This document shows positions 32,801 through 43,943 of a stretch of DNA of 64,000 nt, piece by piece. Source of the stretch: Flaccisagitta enflata. Lineage: Eukaryota > Chaetognatha > Sagittoidea > Aphragmophora. How positions within the stretch are numbered: position 1 is the stretch's first letter; each line of letters begins with the position of its first letter. The stretch lies in assembly GCA_965153355.1 (NCBI GenBank), contig OZ231127.1:84320001-84384000 (forward strand). Reading direction: 5' to 3'. The position numbers and the translations under genes were made by a program. Below the pieces are notes generated by a model. That model saw only the letters and a program-made list of their open reading frames with translations, searched no databases and had not been told where the DNA came from.

Positions 32801-32929
32801 GTAGGGGGTAAATACTCTATTCGGTTGTAAATACCATTTTTTAATCCCACCATTTGTTGTCATGTGGTTGCTTTACAAGGAAAATTGTGATTCATATGTG
32901 TCACATACTCATTAATTTGCTCCTAAATC

Positions 32930-33040
32930 CAGCTCACTGTGTCACATGCACGTCAATTTGCCACTTCATCCGGCACACTGTATCATTTTCCGGCGCATTA
33001 TGTCATATTCCGGCACACTGTGTCACACGCACGTCAATTT
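32930..33040. repeat. Short tandem repeat with CCGGCACACTGTGTCACA units
   Basis: Repeated CACACTGTGTCACA(C/T)GCACGTC and TTTCCGGCGCA-type blocks. A (GCGT)n tract follows at 33103-33142. Confidence 0.7.
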
Positions 33041-33274
33041 GCCGGTTTCTCATCAAAATTAAGTTCTAGTCTTCCGCCTGGGCATCAGATGAGGCCGTGG
33101 TTGCGCGTGCGTGCGTGCGTGCGTGCGTGCGCGCGTGCGTGCTTGAGCGTTTTTTGCGTGTCACGTATATATGAACCTGCGTGCGCGCGGATGTGCGCAA
33201 GCTCTCACTGCATCTAATTTGCGGGAAACTGGATGAAAATGTCAGTTTAATTGCATCGTTTTGACAGAGAGGAA

Positions 33275-33275
<1 letters not shown>

Positions 33276-33349
<74 letters not shown>
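33276..33349. repeat. (GA)n microsatellite
   Basis: About 37 GA units. Three AAGACTGACTTT..CTATCAATCTC repeats follow at about 33530-33630. Confidence 0.9.
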
Positions 33350-33350
<1 letters not shown>

Positions 33351-33744
33351 AGGTGGCCTTCATTTCATTAACAAATCAAATTCCTACGACGTCATTCATT
33401 TGCGTTTGTTTTGACTTTCAAAACAATTCTATCGATTGAAAATGAAACGGTCCAATTGCCTACGTTGATTTAGACATTTCTAGTTAGTTGAAAGCCTAAC
33501 TAATATCTATCACTGTCTATCTTGTAGATGAAAAACTGACTTTAGATTCTATCCATCTGAATCAAGACTGACTTTGAATTCTATCAATCTCAATCAAGAC
33601 TGACTTTAATTTCTATCAATCTCAATCAAGCCAGCTTCCAAATGATTGAACGCGGAGTTTTCAAACCAAATGGGAAATGCCATCATTTTCAATTATTGTT
33701 AATTGAACTTGTTAAAAAACCTTTACGAATCTATTTTCCTCATT

Positions 33745-34225
33745 GGGCAGCGGCCGCAAAGGGCCGATGTCTTGTAGGACACAGGGATGAATTTCCATAA
33801 GTTCATCCCTACGTCCAAACATCTCTCCGTTTGTACGTCTGTCCCCCCCCTGCAGCTTCTTAAGCCTCAAATTCCCATTGAATAACATAGGAAATTGATA
33901 GAATACAAACTTCACATTGAATAAAATGGAATTTGATGAAAAATGAAAAAAAATATGAAATTCCCATTGAATAACATGGCAAATTGATGAGAAATTGAAA
34001 AAAATGCAAAACTCCTATTGAATATCATGGAAAGGCCTCAAAGGCCTCAAAGGCCTCAAAGGCCTCAAATATGCCCTCTCAGGACGTATGAAAATTCACC
34101 CCTGTGTCCTACAGGACATCAGCCGTTTGGGGCCGCTGCCCTGCTCTCAGTCCGCTTCTTCCGCTTTCACTCCAAGCAGGGCATCGGGTACCGCTGACCA
34201 TGTGCGATCCTTGGATGACTTGTTT
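33745..34225. mobile_element. Foldback element (copy 4)
   Basis: Left GGGCAGCGGCCGCAAAGGGC, CGATGTCTTGTAGGACACAG; right CTGTGTCCTACAGGACATCA, GCCGTTTGGGGCCGCTGCCC ending at 34141. The right extension has GCAGGGCATCGGGTACCGCT, ending GGATGACTTGTTT. The interior differs from other copies: AT-rich CCCATTGAATAACATGG units and four AAAGGCCTC units. Confidence 0.75.
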
Positions 34226-34373
34226 ATGACCATTCACTGCAGATCTACCGAAGGGGGCGAAGAAGGGAGGGGGGTGCATTGCCGATGTACAGCTCAAAAA
34301 GGATTTGTTTTGCATTGCAGGATAGGAAAAGAACTCCAAGGTACATAACTGTACATGGAGCTTTCCCTCAGTC

Positions 34374-34502
<129 letters not shown>

Positions 34503-34825
34503 CAGCCACTTCCATTCAGAGACTTTTCAGTTGGAAATCCCCGCCTTGAATTCGCTAATGGCGGATGAATAAATCATTTGTGCCTCTTTACCAAACAAAT
34601 TAAGCCCCTCTTTTGGCGTTTCTCAAATCGGTTTTGCGTTTTGTCGTCTTTGCGATTTGTCGACGTCCATTTTAGATGTTTACTTGAGCGGTAATCATAG
34701 GAGAAACCTAAGAACACGTCTTGCTTAGGTGAAGCTCATGTTGTCTTATTCTTAATAAAACGATTTTTTAAAAATCATTTCTTTCTTAATCCTGAGCTAG
34801 AAAATGCTGTCACGCTGAAAAGAGA

Positions 34826-34991
34826 AAAACAAGGCCGGATACACGGCAATCCAGTCACGGACGGTTTGGCAGGGGCGGTGCAAAAACCGCTCGGAATTCA
34901 AAAATGTGACAGACCGACGAACCGTTGGACCAACGGACCAATCTACCAACCGACAGGGCAAAGTGTAGAGTCCCGTGTCCATGACTAAAAA
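34826..34991 (+). mobile_element. HINE-like element, AGTCACGGAC subtype
   Basis: Left AAAAACAAGGCCGGATACAC then AGTCACGGACGG (34853 on) and GGCAGGGGCGG. Right AAAGTGTAGAGTCCCGTG then GTCCATGACT (34977-34986) and AAAAA. The left 10-mer and terminal 10-mer pair at 9 of 10 positions. Confidence 0.65.
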
Positions 34992-35163
34992 TGTTCTACT
35001 AAAATATTTTTGAGTATTTTGATCAGCTAGAGCCAAGGCTAAAGATAAACAAAAGTAAACAAAACAATTAGAAGACAGATGTTGATTATCTGAGATAGCT
35101 TGGTATAAGATTAAAAAGATGTCATCTTTTTTTACTCACACATAAAACAAGTTCAAATGATTA

Positions 35164-35930
35164 CAGGGCATTCAATCACATTTGACACGAAAAGAACCTT
35201 TATTGTGCTAAAACTATTTGACTTTTCAGTTTGATTTTTTTTTCTCATAAAAGCACTATGTATGACGTTTTTTGTATCAAATTTTTATAGGAGTGGGTCT
35301 TGAAATTCAGCAGAAATCCATATTCAAAGTTATGCAGTAAATTCAATAAAAAAGGTGTTTTTCTCGCAAATTTTGACTTAGAAAATGCAAAAAATTCAAT
35401 GTGTTTCAAACTTCAGATGCTTGATTAGAATCACGTGATAGATGCTAAGACCCCAGTGTTAGAAATAGCCAGGTTTTATCACAGAACAGTGAACTTTAGG
35501 CAAATACTATCAGAATTTTGTCAAAAATCTTTAAAAAAACTTAATCAAAGATTGTTTTTTTCCAATAAAAAGGAAATTGGTTGATCATAATAAAATTTCA
35601 AAGAATTGTTTTTCTCAGATACAAAAACTATATGAAATTATCTGCCATTCTAGACTAATCTCACATCTGTAGCTCAAAGCGTTTAGAAATGAGAGCAGTT
35701 TAAAGATGAAAGGTCAGAACCACAAAGTCAAACAAAACCTCCCATCTCATTATGACATCTTACACTTTGAAATGGGTTATCTCCTAAACTAATTGACCCA
35801 GTACCATGAAATTTGGACACAAAAAACGTCATATGTAGTACTTTTAGGAGAAAAAAAAATCAAATTGAAAAGTTGATTCATTTTTGCACAGCATAGGTTC
35901 TTTTCGTGTCAAATGAGATTGAAGACCCTG
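35164..35930. mobile_element. TA-flanked foldback element (CAGGG..CCCTG ends)
   Basis: The outer 36 bp on each side pair with three mismatches (ACACGAAAAGAACC with GGTTCTTTTCGTGT). TA flanks both ends. Inner pairing continues (AAAACGTCATATGTAG with its reverse near 35250). AT-rich, no gene. Confidence 0.7.
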
Positions 35931-36847
35931 TAAAACAAAAATGAAAGTGAAATTCATACAGTGACATGATCATCCACTAGTATTGGTTGAGTCATGAAAT
36001 ATCAATTGATGAATCAGTCGATTGCTTGATTTCAGTTGTCATCAAAAAAAATTCATTTGTCACTTCTGACAGTTCTTACTGTACAGTCCCTGTCCACTAG
36101 AAAAGGCACGACATTAAAGTGCATTTAAGTCTAAGTGAATGAGTCATCTTGGTGTTTTCTCTGACATTTCATGGACGCATTGTTGAGATTTTTTGTGTCT
36201 GTCATTAAAGTGTATCAACTCGGGATAGCAGTTTGAGTGCGTCCATTTGAAAATGAGGCCATTAACACTTCTCCCCCCCCCCGTCTCAGATTTTGTTTCG
36301 GTGGCGGATGGTCCGACGGACTGACCAAACCAACCAAAAAATAACCGAATATTGCGAAAAAAAATCAAAATGTTTTTTTCAATCAATTGCTTGCTGAGAT
36401 CCAATCAGCGATCTCTGGTAAATGTTTTGAAATATTTCGAAGAAGGACAAACAGATCAATTGAACAGACGGATCAATCGCAAAGCTAGCGAAGGAAAGTG
36501 AAACTTTTGAGTCCGTTTTTCATAGTGGAGTTAGTGTATGACGCAGCATGTAAATATTTGTCACTGAAGTAGATCTGATTGCGTTTTGATTTGTTCTTTG
36601 TTATACAATGTAGCTATGAAGCTGGTGAACACAAATCAATAACAAACAGCAAGATGTAGGCAGCGGCCTTTAGCGGCTTCCCGTTTTTCTAGCTGAAAAG
36701 GCAGGATTCGAACTCATGAAAATCTTCGCTTTCCCTGTCTAGCAAAGCAACTTATCGGGGTAAAACGTGAACCAAGTCGAAAATTCATTCGCTTGATCCA
36801 AAAACAAACACAGACCAGTTTGATAACGAGTCACTTGACAAATTTAC

Positions 36848-36902
36848 TCTACCGCCATAAGTCACACTTGGTCGCATTTCACGACTGACCGGGTTGGACT
36901 TC
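36848..36902 (-). CDS. Tentative receptor exon (N-terminal RPSVTYGG segment)
   Basis: The acceptor TTTTATTTTCGCCAG|G at 36903 has a good pyrimidine tract. The 55-nt exon encodes KSNPVSREMRPSVTYGGR and ends at AGA|GTAAAT. In Cys-loop anion receptors an RP...YGG.PV segment precedes the first beta strand, and glycine-receptor genes have an exon boundary just after it. The first base completes an Arg codon left open by the exon at 42614, and the end is phase 0, as the DYR exon's side needs. The exon that should follow (V.V...I.S...E..M) was not found, so this stays tentative. Confidence 0.4.
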
Positions 36903-37009
36903 CTGGCGAAAATAAAAAAGAATTTGGTACGATTAATCGACAGAATCTCAATAAGAGCTAAATTTGACAAACAAAAATAAGCACAAAAACCAATCACCAA
37001 TAACCAAAG

Positions 37010-37172
37010 ACCAAAACTAAAAACCAAGAACACAAAAGCAAAAAGCAAAAAGCCATAAACAAAAACCAAAAACCAAAGACAAAAAACCAAAAACCAAAAA
37101 CCAAAAACCAAAAACCAAAAACCAAAAACCAAAAACCAAAAACCAAAAACCAAAAACCAAAAACCAAAAGAA
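37010..37172. repeat. (AAAAACC)n repeat upstream of XK-related exon 1
   Basis: About 16 heptamer units AAAAACC end 20 bp before the start codon at 37194, so they would lie in the 5' untranslated region or promoter. Confidence 0.9.
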
Positions 37173-37193
37173 AAAACAATTTTTTTTCTGACG

Positions 37194-37576
37194 ATGAAGT
37201 TTGGGACGTCGATCGCCCTTTTGACATTTTTGTTCGGCGCGGCTTTCCTGTTGGTCGACATCGGCACCGACGCCTCTCTCGCTTACGAGTACTGGAGTGA
37301 CAGCAGGTTGTCATCAAACGGCCGCCCTGCTGAAACCTTTTTCTTCGCCACTATAACAACGGTCTGGATCAGCCTCGGCGGTTTGATCCAATTCCTCCTG
37401 GTTGCATATTTCCTCTGTCGCAGCGACGCTCGTCTGACTTGGCTGCCAAAGTCAGTTCGGGTTCTTCTTCTTCTCTGCTCGCCCATTCTGCTTGGACCCG
37501 TCGTTGTCAATATATATGGCGTTGTTGTCGTCATTCGTATTAATGATGACATTAGGATAGACGATGTCATTCAAAG
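37194..37576 (+). CDS. XK-related protein, exon 1 (first three membrane segments)
   Basis: ATG at 37194. The first hydrophobic segment LLTFLFGAAFLLV is followed directly by DIGTDASLAYEYW, matching the conserved start of XK/XKR proteins, where a D.G.D...A. motif ends the first helix. Two more hydrophobic segments follow (about residues 48-72 and 90-118). The exon ends TTCAAAG|GTTTGA in phase 2, and exon 2 begins with the single base needed. XKR proteins are multi-pass plasma-membrane proteins, several of them caspase-activated phospholipid scramblases (XKR8, CED-8). The particular subfamily is not determined. Confidence 0.75.
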
Positions 37577-37928
37577 GTTTGAAATTTCACAGATATGCAT
37601 AATTTTGGTCTTTTTGTGTCCTGCAGAGTCTTTTGGATTTCCCTTTTTCTCATGAAGCGTTTGGGGAAGTTGGTCATTTCTTGGGGCTGAAAAATGCTAT
37701 CTATGAAATTAACAGCTCTGAAAGAGTTGATTCTCCTCTTTCAGATGACGCCAAGCAGAATTCTGTGCGATCCATAATTTTTGAGCTATGATTTTTTTAA
37801 TCTTTATTTATTTTTCCGCATTTTTTACATTTTTCCCGAAGAACAATATTTTTCATTGATCCTAATTTTGGGCCTCTGTAACAGAAAAACAGAAGTCAAC
37901 ATGTTACGCATATTGACTCTGACTTTTA

Positions 37929-37990
37929 CAGTCAGTGGACATAACATAAAAGGTATATACATCGGAGATAAGATTCATCACCCCCGGATA
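37929..37990 (+). mobile_element. End fragment of a CAGTCAGTGGACA-ended TIR element
   Basis: CAGTCAGTGGACATAACAT matches the left end of the element at 51230-51538. The next block CATCGGAGATAAGATTCATC occurs inverted at about 44895-44920. Confidence 0.45.
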
Positions 37991-38040
37991 TCAGCGGAAA
38001 TTATTGGAAATTACAAAGTGGAAATTGGTCGAAATTATTT

Positions 38041-38200
38041 TTGCCTTACCGTTCTTTTACGTGCACCCCCCTTGCATGCAGCTACATGCAGCTTGATGCA
38101 CGCAGCAATCTGCAGTTACAGGCAGTAACGTGCAGCTACAAACGCTCTCACATGCAGCGCCTCCCACACACACGCTCTCACATGCAGCACCTCCCTCTCA
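38041..38200. repeat. Degenerate CATGCAGCT(A/C) repeat
   Basis: Repeated GCATGCAGCTACATGCAGC and CACGCTCTCACATGCAGC units. Confidence 0.6.
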
Positions 38201-38236
38201 CTCCAAATACGTTTTGTTTTAGAAAGAAAAAGACAG

Positions 38237-38322
38237 TGCTTCCAGCAGGAATCGAACCCGCGACACATCGCAATCGTTATGGAATCTCACCGCGATGCTC
38301 TTAACCATTACATCATGGGAGC
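38237..38322 (-). tRNA. tRNA-like sequence (pseudo-tRNA or tRNA-derived SINE head)
   Basis: The minus strand starts GCTCCCATGATGTAATGGTT and contains a B-box arm GCGGGTTCGATTCCTGC. The 5' GCTCCCA pairs with 3' TGGAAGC at six of seven positions. D-arm pairing ATGT/GCAT and the conserved A14, GG and TTCGA are present. The anticodon region is about 10 nt too long and pairs poorly, so a functional isoacceptor cannot be assigned. The reverse reading of this region gives the familiar AGIEPATHR peptide artefact of tRNA-derived repeats. Confidence 0.45.
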
Positions 38323-38874
38323 ACATGTCTTCCTAGTTGAAGAAGAAGCGAATGTATCTAAAAGAGACTATGAGATCTGAACTAAGGCGGGAAAAAGTTC
38401 CGCTTCAAATCATGCTAAATGTTTTGACTTAAATTGCATTTATGTGATGATCGTGTCAAGATAGAGACATGAAATTTTATACAGAGATGGTTTAAATGAC
38501 GCTTTATCTCCAGAAAATTACCATTCTAATTAAAACCTTTCTACAATGTGTTACATCTCAGCGCATCTCATACCGCCGCAGCGTGACGCGGAGCAAGTGG
38601 GACTAATGGCTGCCCCTTGTTGTAAAAATATCTTTTCTATAGAAATTCTTCAGATTAAACTTATTCTCTTTTATAAGAACCAAGTTTATGAGAAATCCTG
38701 GCCAACTACACAGCGATCACTGCAGTCTTCTCGAGTCGTTCAAAGTCTGCGTAGGTCCTCGTCGGCTCTCTGTCCAGAATGTCGCTTCACCCGTCACACC
38801 ACCTTCCCTATTTTGCACTACCCAGCTGCCCCCATAAATACCTGGACGAATCCTGTTGCTGTTGTAAATTTCCT

Positions 38875-39099
38875 ATGCTATTTCTCCTCTTTCTCTTCAT
38901 TCCTGACGCTTTCTCCGGTCTCTCTTCCTCTCTCCATGTCCCTCCTCCCTCTCCACCTCCACCGCCTGAGCCTCCTCCTCCGCCGCCACCTTCCCGGTCT
39001 GCTATCCCATGCACAAACCTAACATTCGACGATAAACATACTAGCCTCAAATTTCTAATAACAGCTCCATCTTTTTCAGATAAGAACCCAAAGATGTGA
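38875..39099 (+). CDS. Hypothetical small Pro-rich protein with possible signal peptide
   Basis: ATG 38875 opens 74 codons: MLFLLFLFIPDAFSGLSSS resembles a signal peptide. A proline run of about 25 residues and a 40-residue tail (CTNLTFDDKHTSLKFLITAP) follow, ending TGA. No splice or family evidence. The Pro run could be a CTC/CCG microsatellite, so this may be spurious. Confidence 0.25.
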   Translation: MLFLLFLFIPDAFSGLSSSLHVPPPSPPPPPEPPPPPPPSRSAIPCTNLTFDDKHTSLKFLITAPSFSDKNPKM

Positions 39100-39407
39100 A
39101 GACTAGCAAAGCAGAATTGCATTTCATCCTCAGAACAGGAATTGTCAGCAAGAAAGGGAGAAAGGAAGAGACGGAGGAATAACGAAAGAAAAAAACAGAA
39201 TAGCAAAGAAAAAAAGAAAAAAAAAAGGAGAAAAAAAATGAAGGAAATATAGAAGGAAGTAGATAAGCTCAAAAGATGAATGATAGAAAAAAAAACAAAA
39301 AAAAATTAACTTGTGAAGCGGGGTTACAAGATCGTTTCTTGCGGGTGGGCAGGGGCATAAAGCCCCGATTCACACCCCAACTCCCACCCCAGACACAAAC
39401 ATATACA

Positions 39408-39570
39408 ACTAGTCATCCAAGGATCGCACATGGTCAGCGGTACCCGATGCCCTGCTTGGAGTGATTAGCTGCAGAAGTGGAGTGAGAGCAGGGCAGCGGC
39501 CCCAAAGGGCCGATGTCCTGTATGACACAGGGGTGAATTTCCAGACGTCCTGAGAAGGCACATTTGAGCC
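39408..39570 (-). mobile_element. Foldback element (copy 5), one arm only
   Basis: In reverse order it shows AAGTCATCC-type sequence, GGTCAGCGGTACCCGATGCC, GGGCAGCGGCCCCAAAGGGC and CGATGTCCTGTATGACACAG. No second arm was found, so this is a truncated copy. A short HINE-like left piece (GGGTGGGCAGGGGC) precedes it at about 39340. Confidence 0.65.
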
Positions 39571-39599
39571 TTGCAGGCTACTTTCCTTGTTATTCAATA

Positions 39600-40300
39600 G
39601 ACATTGAATTTTTTCCATTTATATTGTAATTTCCATATTTATTTAATCTAGAATCTTGCAATTTTTTAAAATTTTATCAATTTTCCATGTTATTCAATAG
39701 GAATATCATATATTTTCATTTCTTTATCAATTTTCCATGTTATTCAATAAATTTGCAGCTAACTTCTTTATGTTCCATGTTCATTAATGAACATAAGGCT
39801 CAGAACACAGTGGGCTATGGTAAAGTATGGAGGTTTAAAAAAATCCCCAATAGTAGTAGGTTGTATAGAAAATAAATTTAATTTATGGTAAATTGATGTA
39901 AACCTTTAAAAAAATTTCCCTTGAAAATTTTGTAAATAGATTAAAAAATATCAATTTTTATATATTTATTAACAAATCTCAAGAGATTCATATCAATTTA
40001 AATTCTAGCTCAAGAGTTCTATTCTACTTATTCAATCATTTGATAGTCCTTTCTCTTTTCATGGAGGGTTTTGTAATTTGAATACGTTGCTATTTGAAAA
40101 ACGGTGGCAAAGAAAAATGAAAATTTTTCATGAATAATGTGACCTATCAGTGTTAAATTTACAGAAATGTGAATGTAGTCAAGTGAAACTCATATATCCT
40201 TGAGATCTATTAATAAATATATCAAGTAATACTTTTTAACAATTTTTGCAAAGTTATAAAATTTTTTAAATTTATCAATTATATAATAGTACACTCTCTC
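39600..40300. other. AT-rich interval, nothing recognised
   Basis: It contains repeated CCATGTTATTCAATA blocks near 39590-39750 and otherwise AT-rich sequence with no usable frame. Confidence 0.4.
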
Positions 40301-40476
40301 CCCAACTCACTACCACGTGGGTTTTAAACTCTGCAGTAAGGCCGCTGTGAAGAAGCTTTGGCGGGGACGGATGGAGCGGATGGGCGGACGGGCGGGTGCA
40401 GAATTCTCCCTGTGTCCTACAGGACATCGGCCCCGCCCCAGGGCCGCTGCCCAGGGTCCTCCGGGCCTTGCGTTTT

Positions 40477-41030
40477 GGGGCAGCGACCCCAAAGGGGGTC
40501 GATGACCTGTGCTTTCACACATTTGAAGGATTTTCGCCTTCTCCTCCTCCTCCTCCATCTTCTTTGTCCCCCCGCTCAAATCCCAGTCTCGAGGCCCAAA
40601 TTCCAGTCTCAAGGCTAAAATCCCAGTCCCAAGGCCCAAATTCCAGCCTTGAGGCCCAGTCCTAGCCTCAAAGCCAAATCATGCAGGAGCAAATCCCAGC
40701 CTGGAGGCTAATCTAGCTGTCAGAGTTCAAACCTGACAGAGGCCCAGATCGCCAAGAAGCTAAATCTCAGCCTCGAGGCTAATTCGGCCTCCAAGGCTGG
40801 AATTGAGCCTCAGGACAAGATGCAGCCTTGAACTGGAATTTGGGCCTTGAGACTGGGATTTGAGGGGGGAGGGACTAAGGAGATGGAGAAGGAAGAGGAG
40901 AAGGAGAAAATCCCCCATATGTGTGAAAGCATAGGTCATCGACCCCTTCGGGGCCGCTGCCCTGCTCCCCCTTCCACTTCAAGCACAACCTACTCAGCAG
41001 GGCAGGGGTACCCATCTAACGCTTTTGCGA
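40477..41030. mobile_element. Foldback element (copy 6), CTCGAGGCC interior
   Basis: Left GGGGCAGCGACCCCAAAGG then GTCGATGACCTGTGCTTTC is mirrored by GAAAGCATAGGTCATCGACC and CCTTCGGGGCCGCTGCCC. The interior has CAGTCTCGAGGCCCAAATTC-type units, like copy 1. A half-arm of another copy (GTCCTACAGGACATCGGCCC) lies just upstream at 40410-40453. Confidence 0.7.
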
Positions 41031-41156
41031 CTGTTCCATTCTTTGACTCGCTCGTTACAGACGTAGACGAACCAATGGACCAATGGACCAACGGACGGAC
41101 AAAGCCTCTTATAAAGTTGCTTGTCCGCAGCTTAAAAGAAGGAAAGAAAGAAAGGG

Positions 41157-41310
41157 AAACAAGGCCGGATACACGGCCACCAGTTGCGGACGGGTGGGCA
41201 GGGGCGTTTTCCCACTTTTCAACTCGTGCTATTATAACGGACGGACCAACGGACCAACGGACCAACGGACCAACAAAGCCTCATATAGAGTTGCTTGTCC
41301 GCAACTAAAA
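41157..41310 (+). mobile_element. HINE-like element, AGTTGCGGAC subtype
   Basis: Compact complete copy: AACAAGGCCGGATACACGG, AGTTGCGGAC (41182-41191), GGGTGGGCAGGGGCG, a GGACCAAC tract, then AGTTGCTTGTCCGCAACT (ends 41306) and AAAA. The left 10-mer is the exact reverse complement of the terminal 10-mer GTCCGCAACT. A second right end with TTGCTTGTCCGCAGCT lies just upstream at about 41115-41131. Confidence 0.75.
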
Positions 41311-41356
41311 AGAAAGAAAGGGGAAAAAAGAAAAAAGAAAAAGAAGAAATAAAAAA

Positions 41357-41508
41357 AAATAAGGCCGACATCTCTAAGTTGCGTGTGGTCGTCAAGACGT
41401 AAAATGACTTAAAATGACAAAAAAAAAAAAGAAAAAAAAAGCGTTACCAATGGAACGATCGATGGACTGACAGACAGTGGGTCATTGAGTCGCGTGCACA
41501 CGACTAAA
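41357..41508 (+). mobile_element. HINE-like element, short copy
   Basis: It starts AAAATAAGGCCGACATCTC and AAGTTGCGTGTGG, has AAAATGACTT units, and ends GAGTCGCGTGCACACGACT then AAAC, directly before the next copy. Confidence 0.6.
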
Positions 41509-41512
41509 CTAT

Positions 41513-41873
41513 AAAACAAGGCCAACACCTATAAGTCGCGTGCGAGACTTACAGACAAAGAATGACTTAGAATGACTTAGAATAACCTAAAATGACCAAA
41601 ATCACTTAAGATGACTAAAAAACCAAAAAAAAAACAAAAATAACTTAAAATAACTTAAAATGACTTAAATGACTTAAAATGACTTAAACTGACTCAAAAT
41701 GACTTAGAATAACTATAAATGACTTAAAATGACTTAAAATGACCTAAGAGTTGACGTTATAGTACAAAAAAGTAAAGTGCGACGGACGGACGGACGGACG
41801 GACCGACGGACCAACGGACGGATGGACGGACCGACAAAGCGGGTTGTAGAGTCGCGTGCACGCGACTAAAAAC
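41513..41873 (+). mobile_element. HINE-like element, GACTTAAAATG subtype
   Basis: It has the same order as 12980-13347, including GTTGACGTTATAGTAC and the closing palindrome AGTCGCGTGCACGCGACT then AAAAA. It lies head-to-tail with the preceding copy. Confidence 0.85.
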
Positions 41874-41879
41874 ATATGA

Positions 41880-42540
41880 ACTTGCTATATCTAAGTGTTT
41901 TGTAGTTGTTGCTGCTTTATAGTAATTTTTGATGATTATAGGTCATTGAAGGTAACAATGTAATTGTAGGTATTTGTACATATGTATAGATCATCAAAGG
42001 TAGTCATAGGTAATCAAAAGTAATTACAGGTATTTACAGGTAGTTGTAGGTAACTATAACTATTGGTAGGAAGATAAAGGCACTTATTACCGTTATTACC
42101 TTTAAATCTTTTACACCTTTATTACCTTCATTACCTATGTTATCATAGATACCACGCGACTAAGGTTTGTTGACCTTGTTGAATATGGCAGTAGTCACAG
42201 ATTTTTATAGTTTCAGGGCAAAAAACATTTCATTCATTCATTTTGACTCACACAACCTAACATGACCACAGCCATCTTATCCGCCTCTGCACAAAAAAAT
42301 TGACAAAATTTTAAGAGAAAACATTAAATTTTTTTTCTTCATTGATGAATTGTTCATTTCATAATGCCAAAATTTCAGAACATAAACAAAGGACAGGAAA
42401 TTTCGCTGTTATGACAGCGACGAATTCATCTTTTGATTGTGCGTAAATCCGCGAGATGGACCTGAAAGTGAAATTGTGATTCCATAATTATAATGAGATA
42501 AAGTATGTATGTGCCCGTTTCTCTGTTCTGTCGGTGTGAT
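41880..42540. other. Intronic AT-rich interval with GTAATTGTAGGTA repeats
   Basis: 41935-42065 carries degenerate AGGTAATTACAGGTA repeats. The remainder shows nothing recognisable. Confidence 0.4.
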
Positions 42541-42554
42541 TTTGTCTTTGTCAA

Positions 42555-42555
<1 letters not shown>

Positions 42556-42605
<50 letters not shown>
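42556..42605. repeat. (CT)n microsatellite beside a candidate splice donor
   Basis: About 24 CT units. On minus it directly follows the candidate donor CATAG|GTGAAGG at 42613. Confidence 0.9.
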
Positions 42606-42607
<2 letters not shown>

Positions 42608-42613
42608 CTTCAC

Positions 42614-42960
42614 CTATGTTCACGAAATCGGATCTTATCGCTTTCTTTCGGTAAATGCGTCGAGCAAAAAAACGTCTTTTCCACGTTTTTGCGGACGGTG
42701 ACTTTGGCCATGGACGCGTAAAGAGACAACATTCCGTTAACGGCAGCGACGTTACTTCCGCCGGCGGTGGCGGCTACGGCTGCGGCGGTGTTGATTCGGC
42801 GGGCGAGGGCTTCGTTTGTTGCGCGCGTGAATGAAGATGATGGTGCCGCGGACACTGAAGTGGCGACGCCGGTTCTCACGCTAATTCTGGTGTATCCGTT
42901 GTTTCTTCTGCCATAAGCCGCTTCAACGGCACCGCTGCGTTGACGCGCCAACGATGTCAA
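42614..42960 (-). CDS. Candidate exon, possibly 5' part of the receptor gene
   Basis: This is a GC-rich open stretch in AT-rich surroundings encoding an Ala/Thr/Ser-rich segment (RINTAAAVAATAGGSN) and AKVTVRKNVEKTFF, ending at CATAG|GTGAAGG in phase 2. Its end phase matches the tentative exon at 36902. The upstream boundary is not resolved and no family motif is visible. It lies inside the XK-related intron on the opposite strand. It may belong to a different gene. Confidence 0.35.
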
Positions 42961-43142
42961 TGACGTATCGACGTAACAGGAAGGAGTATCGATGATGATG
43001 AGGAAAAAAACGTTATCCCGATTACACTTGAACCTGGAAGCGTCTTTGATTTTTGCAAATTTGATGAAAAATTGCTAGTGATGCTGTGTTGCCCAGGGGT
43101 GCAGCTGAGAGTTATCGTTCAGATTTATACTTTCGGGACAAA

Positions 43143-43230
<88 letters not shown>

Positions 43231-43284
43231 ATTGCGGTTGTTGTTATTGCGGTTGTTGTCGTTGTTGTTGTTGTTGTTGTTGTT
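43143..43284. repeat. (TTG)n microsatellite with GCGG interruptions
   Basis: About 45 TTG units. Val, Cys, Leu and Thr homopolymer frames are artefacts. Confidence 0.95.
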
Positions 43285-43511
43285 GCCAAGATCTGTTTTG
43301 GTTTGAAATATGGCTGAGATTCCGGAAATTCCATGCCCCGCTTTGAAGCCGCCTCAATCTCATCTTCCGCCCATAAATTGAAGAGTAACGGCTCGGCGTT
43401 ACGAAGTCGGGTTCCTGTGCATGATTATGATAATTATGACAACTGATGATGAGAATGAAACAAGATGGTGATGACTGATAGAGTTCATAACTGACTGGTG
43501 AACTAATTTCA

Positions 43512-43538
43512 ATGATGATGATGATGATGATGATGAAT

Positions 43539-43585
<47 letters not shown>

Positions 43586-43590
43586 TGATG
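43512..43590. repeat. (ATG)n microsatellite
   Basis: About 25 ATG/GAT units. Two short (GA)n tracts follow at 43699-43727 and 43909-43937. Confidence 0.9.
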
Positions 43591-43698
43591 ATGATGTGAT
43601 TATGATGACAACAACAATGCATTGATGATAGTGACTTAACTAGAAAAAAGGCCTAATTCTTACAGAGACTCAGAGAGATCCAGATAGAGATATCTTTC

Positions 43699-43732
<34 letters not shown>

Positions 43733-43904
43733 CTTCTATGCGTAGATTCTATCATATCTAATTCATCCATGAGTTGGACAACATTACTCCCTATTTCAAC
43801 CTTTGATTTCCTCGAACATGGTGAGTTGCTAGAGGAGATGGCTCTTCCACGTAATCCGCCGAAGAACTCGCTACAGAAACCGACGACGACGACGCTTCCG
43901 CTTA

Positions 43905-43943
<39 letters not shown>

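Noticed and set aside
34505-34572. Terminal plus-strand exon after (CT)n and CTTTCAG, with AATAAA overlapping the stop
   Set aside because: Only about 20 codons in any frame, no recognised sequence and no upstream partner.
36690-36770. Second tRNA-like T arm (GAGTTCGAATCCTGCC on minus)
   Set aside because: No pairing acceptor stem or D arm was found around it.
43735-43905. Possible minus-strand exon after a (CT)n tract (EFFGGLRGRAISSSNSP)
   Set aside because: An acceptor-like AATTAAG is present, but the frame has no recognised motif, no clear donor, and the plus strand is equally open.
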